A DNA stretch of 64,000 nucleotides from CAVOOW01 sp963697675 (GTDB taxonomy: Bacteria > Actinomycetota > Actinomycetes > JACCUZ01). Every line of letters starts with the position of its first letter. The first letter of the stretch is position 1. A program made the translations under genes and the position numbers. The stretch lies in the NCBI GenBank assembly GCA_963697675.1, contig CAVOOW010000012.1, positions 1-64,000 on the forward strand, read 5' to 3'. Shown here in pieces: positions 8,805 through 16,336 of this stretch. The notes under the pieces are model-generated. The model worked only from the letters and a program-made list of their open reading frames with translations. It did not search any database and was not told where the DNA came from.

Positions 8805-9416
8805 ATGCGGATGACTGGCAAGCAGCGGCGTGAGCAGTTGCTCGACATCGGTCGGTCGCTGTTCGCGGAGAAGGGTTTCGACGCCACCTCGGTCGAAGAG
8901 ATCGCCCAGCGCGCCGGCGTCTCCAAGCCGGTCGTCTACGAGCACTTCGGCGGCAAGGAAGGTCTCTATGCGGTCGTCGTCGACCGCGAGATGAGCGCTC
9001 TTCTCGAGTCCATCACCGGAGCGCTGACGAGCACCGGTCACCCGCGCGAGCTGCTCGAGAAGGCCGCGTTCGCGCTCCTGGACTACGTCGAGAAGTCCTC
9101 CGACGGGTTCCGCATCCTGGTGCGCGACTCGCCGGTCGCCTCGTCGACGGGCTCGTTCGCGTCCCTCCTCAGCGACGCCGCGACCCAGGTCGAGCACATC
9201 ATGGTCTACCAGTTCAGGGCGCGCGGGTTCGACACCAAGCACGCGCCGATGTACGCGCAGATGCTCGTCGGGATGGTCGCGCTGACCGGTCAGTGGTGGC
9301 TGGACGCCCGCAAGCCCAAGAAGGCCGACGTCGCGGCGCATCTGGTCAACCTGGCATGGAACGGGCTGTCCGGCCTCGAGGCCAGACCCGGCCTGCTCGG
9401 CGACCACCCCAAATAA
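8805..9416 (+). CDS. TetR-family transcriptional regulator
   Basis: A repressor-type protein of 203 residues. The N-terminal helix-turn-helix is clear: RREQLLDIGRSLFAEKGFDATSVEEIAQRAGVSKPVVYEHFGGKEGLY. The rest is the variable ligand-binding helical domain. The ATG at 8805 has GAAGGGGG 9 bases upstream. An earlier ATG at 8703 would overlap the desaturase stop (ATGA) and add 34 residues without family likeness, so either start is possible. Adjacent to the desaturase, it is the obvious candidate for lipid-responsive control of that gene; this is inference. Confidence 0.88.
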   Translation: MRMTGKQRREQLLDIGRSLFAEKGFDATSVEEIAQRAGVSKPVVYEHFGGKEGLYAVVVDREMSALLESITGALTSTGHPRELLEKAAFALLDYVEKSSDGFRILVRDSPVASSTGSFASLLSDAATQVEHIMVYQFRARGFDTKHAPMYAQMLVGMVALTGQWWLDARKPKKADVAAHLVNLAWNGLSGLEARPGLLGDHPK

Positions 9417-9448
9417 CCCACCCCGGTCCACCACCCCCAAAGAATTCC

Positions 9449-9709
9449 AAGTCGATCATGCAGTAACCGACACCCGCACGCATCGCCGCAGGCCGCCGCC
9501 CCACAAAACCAAGTCGATCATGCAGTAACCGACACCAGCGCGCATCGCCGCAGGCCGGCGCCCCACAAAACCAAGTCGATCATGCAGTAACCGACACCGG
9601 CGCGCATCGCTGCGGGCAGCGCCCCACAAAACCAAGTCGATCATGCAGTAACCGACACCGGCGCGCATCGCTGCGGGCCGGCGCCCAGAAACCAAGTCGA
9701 TCATGCAGG
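9449..9709. repeat. Tandem array of the AAGTCGATCATGCAG repeat (five units, period 60-62 bp)
   Basis: Units begin at 9449, 9511, 9573, 9634 and 9694. Each begins AAGTCGATCATGCAG; in the first four this continues TAACCGACACC to give a 26-base core. The bases between cores (about 35) are also similar from unit to unit (CGCGCATCGC, then a GC-rich part, then CCCCACAAAACC), so this is a true tandem duplication and not a CRISPR array. The array fills the space between the convergent TetR and VOC genes. The fifth unit breaks off after CAG and becomes one arm of the hairpin at 9694-9749. Related copies occur at 10192-10298 and 60018-60225. Confidence 0.9.
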
Positions 9710-9749
9710 ACTTGTGTGCCCGTGCACACAAGTCCTGCATGATCGACTT
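9694..9749. terminator. 26-bp perfect hairpin closing the repeat array
   Basis: Arms 9694-9719 and 9724-9749 are perfect reverse complements, with the four-base loop CCGT. Each arm is the repeat core AAGTCGATCATGCAG plus GACTTGTGTGC. It stands 12 bases past the stop of the minus-strand VOC gene and at the end of the gap after tetR, a position suited to bidirectional termination or to protecting 3' ends. No U-run follows, so the terminator role is inference; the structure itself is plain. Confidence 0.6.
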
Positions 9750-9761
9750 GAGAGGGGTGGG

Positions 9762-10178
9762 CTAGGGGTCGGGTTCGAGCAGCTCGAGGCGGTTGCCGTG
9801 CGGATCGACGACGTAACAGCGACGGAAGCCGGGAAAGTCGTCGTCCCACTGCACAGCGACATCATGCTCACGCAGTCGACGCGCGACGGCGGCGATGTCC
9901 GCGACGAGGATGCCCGGGTGCGCCTTGCCAGCGGGGCGGAAGTCGTCCTCGATGCCGACGTGCAACTCGAGGGCTCCGCTGCGGAACCAGGCACCGCCAC
10001 GCGCAGCGAGCACTGGCGGCTTGGGCACCTCGGTCATGCCGAGCACCGTCCCGTAGAACTGCCGCAACGCGTCTTCCGATCCGCGCGGTGCGGCGAGCTG
10101 CACGTGATGCAGCCCGATGAGCTGGCCGGGCCCGGGCGACTCATTCGTCAGCACGGGATCTTGGTCGCTCGAGTCCAT
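9762..10178 (-). CDS. VOC (glyoxalase/bleomycin-resistance) family protein
   Basis: A 138-residue metal-dependent-type VOC protein. The paired beta-alpha-beta-beta-beta units are visible as IGLHHVQLAAPRGSEDALRQFY (first module) and HPGILVADIAAVARRLREH (second). Candidate metal ligands are His24/25 near the start, His in LELHVG, and Glu in NRLELLE near the end. The VVDPHGNRLELLEP ending is typical. Substrates in this superfamily range from thiol adducts to antibiotics, so no function is assigned. The gene is bracketed by copies of the AAGTCGATCATGCAG repeat, in plus orientation on its left and minus orientation on its right. Confidence 0.8.
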   Translation of the reverse strand: MDSSDQDPVLTNESPGPGQLIGLHHVQLAAPRGSEDALRQFYGTVLGMTEVPKPPVLAARGGAWFRSGALELHVGIEDDFRPAGKAHPGILVADIAAVARRLREHDVAVQWDDDFPGFRRCYVVDPHGNRLELLEPDP

Positions 10179-10191
10179 CAGGTGCCTCCAA

Positions 10192-10298
10192 GAACTGCAT
10201 GATCGATTGGGTGCGTCGGTAACTGCATGATCGACTTGAAAATCCGAGGCGCTGACCTGGGACGATGCGCGCGGTGTCCGTTACTGCATGATCGACTT
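10192..10298. repeat. Three copies of the AAGTCGATCATGCAG repeat in reverse orientation
   Basis: Copies lie at 10192-10208 (partial), 10214-10237 and 10275-10298, all with the core on the minus strand (ACTGCATGATCGA on the plus strand). The third copy runs into the tam coding sequence: the TAA of the repeat (10281-10283) is the tam stop codon. The copies occupy the space between the end of tam and the start of the VOC gene. Confidence 0.88.
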
Positions 10299-11111
10299 GG
10301 AAGAAGGAAGTCGGGTGGGGGTCGGGGCGATCTGGGCGACGGCGAAGATGCGCCGGTAGGGCAGCAACGTCCCGTACGCCTGCTGCGGATAGGCCGCGCG
10401 CAGCCGGGCGCCGTAGTCCTCGAGAAACACCGCCTGTTCCGCCTCGTCGAGCTCGGAGAGCACCGGACGCAGGGCAGTGCCGCGTACCCACCGCAGCACC
10501 GCGTCCTCGTCGGCCAGTACTTGCAGGTAGGTCGTCTCCCACACGTCGAGGTGAGAGGCATGCGGGGCGAGCCGTTCGAGATAGGCGGCGGGCTCGGCAA
10601 CCCACGGACGCGCGAGGCCCGCGCCGGCAAGTCGGTCGCGCCACCGCGGCAAGGCGCACACAGTGGCGAGCTCGGTGTGGCTCGGCTCGCGGAAGTTTCC
10701 GGGCACCTGGAAGGCGAACCAGCCGCCCGGTCGAACCGCACCGACCAGGTCGTCGAGCAGGTCGAGGTGCCCGGGCACCCACTGGAACGTGGCGTTGGAG
10801 ATGAGTACGTCGACCGGTCGCTCAGGTCGCCAGGTGAACAGGTCCGCCTCGATGAAGCTCAACCGGCCCGTCCGCGCAGTGCCGCCATGATCACCCTCGC
10901 GCGCTCGCTGGATCATCTCGGCCGAGCTGTCCAGACCGAGTACGTCGGCGTAGGGCCACCGGTCCGCGATCGTCGCGGTCAGGTTGCCGGGACCGCAACC
11001 CAGATCGACCACACAGCCCGGCGCCGACGCTGGGACACGGGCCAGGAGGTCCCTGAACGGACGCCCCCGTTCGTCGGAAAATCGCAGGTACTCCTGCGGG
11101 TCCCATTTCAA
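10281..11111 (-). CDS. tam: Trans-aconitate 2-methyltransferase
   Basis: A SAM-dependent enzyme that methylates trans-aconitate, a by-product that inhibits aconitase. From the TTG at 11111, with GAGAGG 7 bases ahead, the 276-residue protein begins LKWDPQEYLRFSDERGRPF, the family's signature start. It then shows the SAM motif VVDLGCGPGNLTATIADRWP, with VLGLDSSAEMI, and ISNATFQWVPGH, all characteristic of Tam. The frame stays open upstream to 11420 but without likeness. The last residues, SKSIMQ, are read from an intergenic repeat that supplies the stop codon. It is transcribed divergently from a MarR regulator, as in Streptomyces tam/tamR. Confidence 0.92.
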   Translation of the reverse strand: MKWDPQEYLRFSDERGRPFRDLLARVPASAPGCVVDLGCGPGNLTATIADRWPYADVLGLDSSAEMIQRAREGDHGGTARTGRLSFIEADLFTWRPERPVDVLISNATFQWVPGHLDLLDDLVGAVRPGGWFAFQVPGNFREPSHTELATVCALPRWRDRLAGAGLARPWVAEPAAYLERLAPHASHLDVWETTYLQVLADEDAVLRWVRGTALRPVLSELDEAEQAVFLEDYGARLRAAYPQQAYGTLLPYRRIFAVAQIAPTPTRLPSSKSIMQ

Positions 11112-11126
11112 TCGGCACCTCTCAAG

Positions 11127-11206
11127 TATCTTGATGTCGAGATAACTCTGCAGAGAGAGATTCTTGATGTCAAGAGACTCGGCGTCGATAATCTCGACGG
11201 CGAGAC
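11127..11206. promoter_or_regulatory. Three operator-like dyads between tam and tamR
   Basis: TATCTTGATGTCGAGATA (11127-11144), TCTTGATGTCAAGA (11162-11175, perfect arms) and ATCTCGACGGCGAGAC (11191-11206) are three versions of one inverted repeat. Their centres are about 33 and 30 bases apart, close to three helical turns, so proteins bound there would share a face of the DNA. The sites fill the 112-bp gap between the divergent genes and probably bind the MarR protein next door, repressing both genes. TamR of Streptomyces is known to bind such sites between tam and tamR and to release them on binding trans-aconitate or citrate. Confidence 0.75.
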
Positions 11207-11223
11207 CGACGAAGGAGGTCGTT

Positions 11224-11718
11224 ATGCAGGACGAGGTCGACCGCCTGGTGTCCGCCTGGGGGCGTGAGCGACCCGACCTCGACGTGCGCCCGCTTGAGGT
11301 GCTCAGCAGGGTGACCCGGCTGGCCAGGCACGTGGACCGCGCACGAGGCACGGCATTCGCCGCGCACGATCTCGACGGCTGGGAGTTTGACGTGCTGGCC
11401 GCGCTGCGGCGGGCCGGCAAGCCCTACATGCTCTCCCCCGGCCTGCTCATCGCGCAGACGCTGGTCACATCGGGCACCATGACCAACCGCATCGACCGGC
11501 TCGAGTCCCGAGGCCTGGTCACCCGACTGCCCGACCCGAACGACCGGCGGGGCGTGCGCGTCCGGCTGACGACGCGCGGCAAGGACGCTGTCGACTCCGC
11601 ACTCGCCGACCTGCTCGAGAGGGAGCAGGAGCTGCTCGCCACCTTGTCGCCGCGACAACAGGACCAGCTCTCGGGCCTGCTCCGCACCCTCGTCGTCCCC
11701 TTCGAGACCGACGCCTAA
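11224..11718 (+). CDS. tamR: MarR-family regulator, TamR-like
   Basis: A 164-residue winged-helix regulator. AAGGAGG sits 5-11 bases ahead of the ATG at 11224, which fixes the start. The DNA-binding core is FDVLAALRRAGKPYMLSPGLL, then TSGTMTNRIDRLESRGLVTR and the wing PNDRRGVRVRLTTRGKD. An N-terminal extension (VDRLVSAWGRERPDLDVRPLEVLSRVTRLARHVDR) matches the extra helix of the UrtR/TamR subgroup, which senses carboxylate ligands. Divergence from tam and the three dyads between them support the TamR role. The stop overlaps that of the convergent amidase gene. Confidence 0.88.
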   Translation: MQDEVDRLVSAWGRERPDLDVRPLEVLSRVTRLARHVDRARGTAFAAHDLDGWEFDVLAALRRAGKPYMLSPGLLIAQTLVTSGTMTNRIDRLESRGLVTRLPDPNDRRGVRVRLTTRGKDAVDSALADLLEREQELLATLSPRQQDQLSGLLRTLVVPFETDA

Positions 11719-12851
11719 CCAGGCAGCAGCTGAGAGGGCAGCGCCGCGGCCAGCCCGAGCAGCAGCTCTTCCGAACCCGGCCCGGCGACCAGCTGCACAG
11801 CTGGCGGGATGACTCCGTCACCGCGCGGCGAGTGGGCGGGCACCGAGACGGCGGGCCAGCCGAGCACGTTGAACGGCATCGTCAACGTCGTGAGCCCGGA
11901 CCGGTCACCGCCATCGAGGCGCGGGGGAGCCTTGGCCAAAGTGGGCAGCACCAGCACGTCCGCGTGGTCGAGGACGGCCGACAGCTCCCGGTCCAGCAAT
12001 GCCAGCAACTGCCTGGCCCGCACCACATCGTCTGGCTTCACCTCCAGGCAGTGCTCGATGTTGCGCCGCGCACGATCGCTGAGCAGCTCGGGCCGGTCGA
12101 GCAGAAAGCCCTGCGCGAGTGCCGCTCCGGCATCGAGAATGCGGCTTGACGCGCGCACCAACTCCAGCCACCAGCCCGCGTACGCATCGTGGACGTCCCA
12201 CCCGGTCGCGGCCACCGCATGTTCCACGGCGGCCTCGACGACCACATCTATCGGTACGTCGACCCGCAACCTGGCCACCGTCGGTCGCAGCCCTGGCGGC
12301 ACGGTCGGCGCGAAGCCCGGCTCCAGCAATCGCATCGCCGTCGCGAGTCCGGCGACGTCGCGCGCCAGCGGGCCGATGGTGTCCAGCTCCGGCGACAGCG
12401 GGAAGACACCGTCGAGCGGCACCCGACCACGAGTGGTCTTCAACCCGGCGATCCCGCAGCACGCCGCCGGGATGCGCACGGAACCACCGGTGTCGGTGCC
12501 CAGCGCGATGTCCGCCTCGCCGAGCGCCACGACGACGGCCGACCCGCAGGACGAGCCGCCGGGGATGCGGGAAGGATCGAGCGGGTTGACCGGCGTGCCG
12601 GTGTGCTCGTTGACGCCGTCGGCGAACCAGCAGAGCTCACTCAGGTTGGTCTTGCCAACGATGCGCCCTCCCGAGCGCCTGATCGTCGCGACGCACGCCG
12701 CATCGGCCACGGCGACGCCTGAGTCCTCGCGCGCTCGCGCGCCGCACGTGGTCACGGTGCCGGCCACGTCGATCGCGTCCTTCACGGCGACCGTCGGCCC
12801 ATCGCCGTCCGGCGCCGCGAACCGGGCAAGCCAGGCCGGACCCGCTTTCAT
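11715..12851 (-). CDS. Amidase signature family hydrolase
   Basis: A 378-residue Ser-cisSer-Lys amidase. The Lys is in TVAVKDAIDVAG, the cis-Ser and glycine-rich signature in GGSSCGSAVVVALGEADIALGTDTGGSVRIPA, and the nucleophile Ser is in that last TDTGGSVR. The ATG at 12851 overlaps the stop of the upstream phosphatase gene as ATGA, indicating coupling; the frame is open to 12968 but would run into that gene. It is short for the family (often 450 or more), with a reduced C-terminal region. The substrate is unknown; it lacks features that would make it GatA, which works with GatB/C not present here. Confidence 0.87.
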   Translation of the reverse strand: MKAGPAWLARFAAPDGDGPTVAVKDAIDVAGTVTTCGARAREDSGVAVADAACVATIRRSGGRIVGKTNLSELCWFADGVNEHTGTPVNPLDPSRIPGGSSCGSAVVVALGEADIALGTDTGGSVRIPAACCGIAGLKTTRGRVPLDGVFPLSPELDTIGPLARDVAGLATAMRLLEPGFAPTVPPGLRPTVARLRVDVPIDVVVEAAVEHAVAATGWDVHDAYAGWWLELVRASSRILDAGAALAQGFLLDRPELLSDRARRNIEHCLEVKPDDVVRARQLLALLDRELSAVLDHADVLVLPTLAKAPPRLDGGDRSGLTTLTMPFNVLGWPAVSVPAHSPRGDGVIPPAVQLVAGPGSEELLLGLAAALPSQLLPG

Positions 12852-13561
12852 GCCGCGACGAACCGGCCCTCCGTGAGTCGTGGCACGACCGCTGAGGCGT
12901 CCAGCTGCGAGGCGAGGCGGACGTCCTCGACGAAGCCGCGCTCGACGAGCTCCTGACCGGAGGGACATTGCTCCAGCGGGCGCAGCACCCGGAAGGCGAT
13001 CGCCGCGGCTTCGGCCTCGGGCGTCAGGACGACACTGAGATCGCCCGCGGCGATGCGGTCGATCACGGCACCGGCGCCGACCAGGTCCTCATATGCGGGA
13101 CGGAGCGAGCCGTCACCCCAGCGTTCGCCGGCCGGCACCACCCCGATGCGCTCGAAGTCGCGCACATAGCGAGCGACCGCGGTCGCATTGCGCAGGCAGC
13201 CGGCGATGACCGCGACGCCGCCGTGCAGTGCAGTGACGCCGCCTTCGACGGCCGCGAAGGCGATCGACGACCCGTTCGGCGAGGGCAGCACGAGGCGGCT
13301 GTCCTTCTCGATGTCGAGCAGGCTGGCCGGCGAGAGGGTCGGGCCCTCGTGGGAGCCCCGGTTGCCGGCGAGCACGGCGCCGATGTCGCGGGCGAGCACC
13401 CGGGCGTTCTCGCCACCCTTGTGCGGCCACACCAGCGCCCCACGTTCCACGGCAATGGTGACGGAGGTGGAGAACGACAACACGTCGACGACGACGATCA
13501 CGTCGCATTGCTCAGCCAGCACTTTCGCGCCAACCGGCCCCCACTCGAGTGCGACGGACAT
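12848..13561 (-). CDS. 2-phosphosulfolactate phosphatase-like protein (ComB family)
   Basis: A 237-residue protein of PF04029. Characteristic stretches are VIVVVDVLSFSTSVTIAVERGA near the N-terminus, LAGNRGSHEGP, LVLPSPNGSSIAF and VIAGCLRNATAVARYV. In methanogens ComB makes sulfolactate on the way to coenzyme M. Actinobacteria do not make coenzyme M and keep this gene for an unknown substrate, so the name describes the family and not a proven reaction. ATG at 13561; its stop overlaps the amidase start. Confidence 0.85.
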   Translation of the reverse strand: MSVALEWGPVGAKVLAEQCDVIVVVDVLSFSTSVTIAVERGALVWPHKGGENARVLARDIGAVLAGNRGSHEGPTLSPASLLDIEKDSRLVLPSPNGSSIAFAAVEGGVTALHGGVAVIAGCLRNATAVARYVRDFERIGVVPAGERWGDGSLRPAYEDLVGAGAVIDRIAAGDLSVVLTPEAEAAAIAFRVLRPLEQCPSGQELVERGFVEDVRLASQLDASAVVPRLTEGRFVAA

Positions 13562-13580
13562 GGCGGCGACAGTATCGGGT

Positions 13581-15410
13581 CTAGCCCAGCTGCTCGGCCA
13601 GCTCCAGCCAACGGTGCTCGAGAGTGGCCCGCTCGTCGTGCAGCGCGCGCAGGCTCGCATCGAGTGCGAACACCTGCTCGTGGTCGGTCGCGGCGGCCGC
13701 GAGGTCGGCGTGCAGCTTGACTTCGCGGTCTCGCAGCTTCTCCATGGTCCGCTCCAGCCGCGCCAGTTCCTTGCGAGCCAGCCGGGTCGCCGTCGCGTCC
13801 GCCGGGCGAGCATCAGACGGCGGTACGTCGACCTCTCCTCCCGCCGTCGTGGTGGGTCCCGGGTCCACCCTCTGGGCGGTCGGCTGCGCAGCCTCGGCCC
13901 GTCGCAGCGCGAGGTATTCGTCCACGCCGCCCGGCAGGTCGCGCAGCCGGCCGTCGCCGAGCAGGGCGACTTCCCGGTCGCAGACCCGCTCGACGAAATA
14001 GCGGTCGTGCGACACCACGAGCAGCGTGCCCGGCCAGCCGTCGAGCAGGTCCTCGAGCGCGGTCAGCGTGTCGATGTCGAGGTCGTTGGTGGGCTCGTCG
14101 AGAACCAGGACGTTGGGCTCGTCCATCAGCAACCGCAGCAGCTGCAGCCGGCGCCGCTCGCCACCGGAGAGCTCACCGACCGGCGTCCACTGTGCGTTGC
14201 CGACGAAGCCGAAACGCTCGCAGAGCTGCGTCGCCGTGATCGTGCGGCCCTTGCCGAGGTCGAGAACATGCCGAACCTGTTGCACAGCCTCGAGAACTCG
14301 CAACGTCGGCGAAAGCTCGACGACGTCCTGCGAGAGATACGCCGCGTGCACTGTGACGCCGCGCACGACCTTCCCTGATGCAGGCGACAGCGAGCCGGTG
14401 AGCACCCGCAGCAACGTCGTCTTGCCCGAACCGTTCGCACCGACGATGCCGATGCGGTCGCCGGGACCGACCTGCCACGTCACTCCGTCGAGAAGCACCC
14501 GGCCACCCATCGACACGGTCACGTCGGTGGCGTCGTACACCGTCTTTCCGAGGCGCTTGCTGGCAAATCGCATCAGCTCCAGTCCGTCACGGGGCGGCGG
14601 TTCCTCGGCGATGAGCGCGTTCGCGGCGTCGATGCGGAAGCGCGGCTTCGACGTGCGCGCCGGCGGGCCGCGACGCAGCCACGCCAGCTCCTTGCGCAGC
14701 AGGTTGGCGCGTCGCGCATCGCTGGCGGCCTGCATGCGTTCTCGTTCGGCGCGGGCCAGAACGTAGGCCGAGTAGCCACCCTCGTACGCATGAACGTCCC
14801 CGCCGGCCACCTCCCACGTCGCGGTGCAGACCTCGTCGAGGAACCACCGGTCGTGGGTCACGACCACGAGTGCCTCGCGTCGGGCCGCCAGGTGCTCCGC
14901 CAGCCAGTAGATGCCGTCGACGTCGAGGTGGTTCGTGGGTTCGTCGAGCACCAGCAGGTCGTGCTGTCCGATCAGAGCCTGCGCCAGGGAGACCCGGCGC
15001 CGCTCGCCACCGGACAGCGCGCCCGCGGAACGTTCGAGCATCGCGTCCAGCGCGCCACCGGCACCCGCCGCGCCGAACAGCCCGCCGAGCACCTCACGTA
15101 CGCCGGCGTCCGAGGCCCAGGCATGCGCGGGACCGCCGCCGACGACGAGCTCGCGGACGGTGGTCGTCGCGTCGAGCTCCTCGCGCTGCGCAACCGTCGC
15201 GACCCGCAGCCCGCCGCTGTGGGTGACCCGGCCCTCGTCGGGTGCCTCGTGGCGCGCGAGCATCCGGAGCAGCGTCGACTTGCCGCCGCCGTTGCGTCCG
15301 ACGACGCCGACCCGGTCACCCTCGCCCAGCCCGAGCGAGACACCGTCGAGCAGGGTGCGGGTGCCGTATCCCTTGCGTACGTCCTCCAGGTTGACCAGGT
15401 TGCGCGCCAA
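13581..15410 (-). CDS. ABC-F family ATPase (Uup-like)
   Basis: A cytosolic twin-ATPase protein with no membrane domain, of the family that acts on ribosomes. The first nucleotide-binding domain has GRNGGGKST, LSGGERRR and LLVLDEPTNHLD. The linker region follows, then the second domain with GANGSGKTT, LSGGERRR and VLVLDEPTNDLD. A charged C-terminal coiled coil (about the last 70 residues) is the Uup hallmark. The TTG at 15410 lies one base after the ispE stop with GGGAG ahead, giving LARNLVNLEDVRKGYGTRTLL, the usual start of these proteins; the frame extends to 15449 inside ispE. Confidence 0.9.
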   Translation of the reverse strand: MARNLVNLEDVRKGYGTRTLLDGVSLGLGEGDRVGVVGRNGGGKSTLLRMLARHEAPDEGRVTHSGGLRVATVAQREELDATTTVRELVVGGGPAHAWASDAGVREVLGGLFGAAGAGGALDAMLERSAGALSGGERRRVSLAQALIGQHDLLVLDEPTNHLDVDGIYWLAEHLAARREALVVVTHDRWFLDEVCTATWEVAGGDVHAYEGGYSAYVLARAERERMQAASDARRANLLRKELAWLRRGPPARTSKPRFRIDAANALIAEEPPPRDGLELMRFASKRLGKTVYDATDVTVSMGGRVLLDGVTWQVGPGDRIGIVGANGSGKTTLLRVLTGSLSPASGKVVRGVTVHAAYLSQDVVELSPTLRVLEAVQQVRHVLDLGKGRTITATQLCERFGFVGNAQWTPVGELSGGERRRLQLLRLLMDEPNVLVLDEPTNDLDIDTLTALEDLLDGWPGTLLVVSHDRYFVERVCDREVALLGDGRLRDLPGGVDEYLALRRAEAAQPTAQRVDPGPTTTAGGEVDVPPSDARPADATATRLARKELARLERTMEKLRDREVKLHADLAAAATDHEQVFALDASLRALHDERATLEHRWLELAEQLG

Positions 15411-15411
15411 C

Positions 15412-16326
15412 TCAGCGCTCCCCGGCGACGCGGGCTCCCGCGACCGCACCGTGTGCGCGCTTCACTGCCTTGCACGTGCCACTGGCGGACAGGGACACGG
15501 CGATGTCCAGGGCGTGCTCCGCATCGCGGGCGAGGAACGCGACGGTCGGCCCGCTGCCGGAGACGAGCGACCCGAGTGCCTCGGCATCGTCGCCGACCTC
15601 CATCGTCAGCAGCAGCGCCGGGCGCAGCGAGCAGGCGGCCGGCTGCAGGTCGTTCTGCAGCGCCTGACCCAGGGCGACAGCGTCCCCCGACCGCAGCGCG
15701 CTCATCATCGCGTCCGACACGTGCGGCTCGGGCAGCACCCGCCCATCGCGCAGCCGGTCGCACTCGGCGTAGACCTGCGGGGTCGACAGGCCACCCTCGG
15801 CGACCGCGAAGACCCATTCGAAACGGCCCCGGGCCAGGGCCGGAGTCAGGTGCTCACCGCGACCGACGCCGAGTGCCGTCCCGCCCATCACCGAGAACGG
15901 CACGTCGCTGCCCAGCTGAGCGGCCAGCGTGAGCAGCTCGGATCGCCCGAGACCGACGCCCCACAGCGCGTCGCAGGCGAGCAGGGCCGCGGCCGCATCG
16001 GCGCTGCCACCGGCCAGGCCACCGGCGACCGGGATGCCCTTGCGGATGTGCAGCGAGACGTCGGGGTCCTGGCCGGTCTGCTCGGCGAGCAGCAACGCGG
16101 CCTGCGCCGCGAGGTTCGTCTCGTCGAGAGGGACCGAGTCGACATCGATGCCCGAGCTCGCCTCGACGGTGATCTGCAGGCCCTTTCCCGGGGTCGCGAT
16201 GATCTCGTCGAACAGCGAGACAGCGTGATAGACGGTCGCCAAGTCGTGATAGCCGTCCGGTCGTGGCCCACCCACTGCGAGTGACAGGTTGAGCTTCGCG
16301 GGCGCGACGACGCTCACCGGGGACAT
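15412..16326 (-). CDS. ispE: 4-diphosphocytidyl-2-C-methyl-D-erythritol kinase
   Basis: A GHMP-family kinase of the non-mevalonate isoprenoid pathway, phosphorylating CDP-methylerythritol. The 304-residue protein begins VVAPAKLNLSLAVGGPRPDGYHDLATVYHA with the conserved Lys and Asn. The ATP loop is PVAGGLAGGSADAAAALLA, and DVPFSVMGGTALG and LVSGSGPTVAFLA follow. ATG at 16326. It follows ksgA by 10 bases in the rpfB-ksgA-ispE order known from Mycobacterium. Confidence 0.95.
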   Translation of the reverse strand: MSPVSVVAPAKLNLSLAVGGPRPDGYHDLATVYHAVSLFDEIIATPGKGLQITVEASSGIDVDSVPLDETNLAAQAALLLAEQTGQDPDVSLHIRKGIPVAGGLAGGSADAAAALLACDALWGVGLGRSELLTLAAQLGSDVPFSVMGGTALGVGRGEHLTPALARGRFEWVFAVAEGGLSTPQVYAECDRLRDGRVLPEPHVSDAMMSALRSGDAVALGQALQNDLQPAACSLRPALLLTMEVGDDAEALGSLVSGSGPTVAFLARDAEHALDIAVSLSASGTCKAVKRAHGAVAGARVAGER

Positions 16327-16336
16327 ACAGGTCACC

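Noticed and set aside
9449..9709. CRISPR-like array (26-base repeats, about 35-base spacers)
   Set aside because: The 'spacers' are nearly identical to each other, there are no cas genes, and the same motif is dispersed at other loci. It is a tandem duplication.
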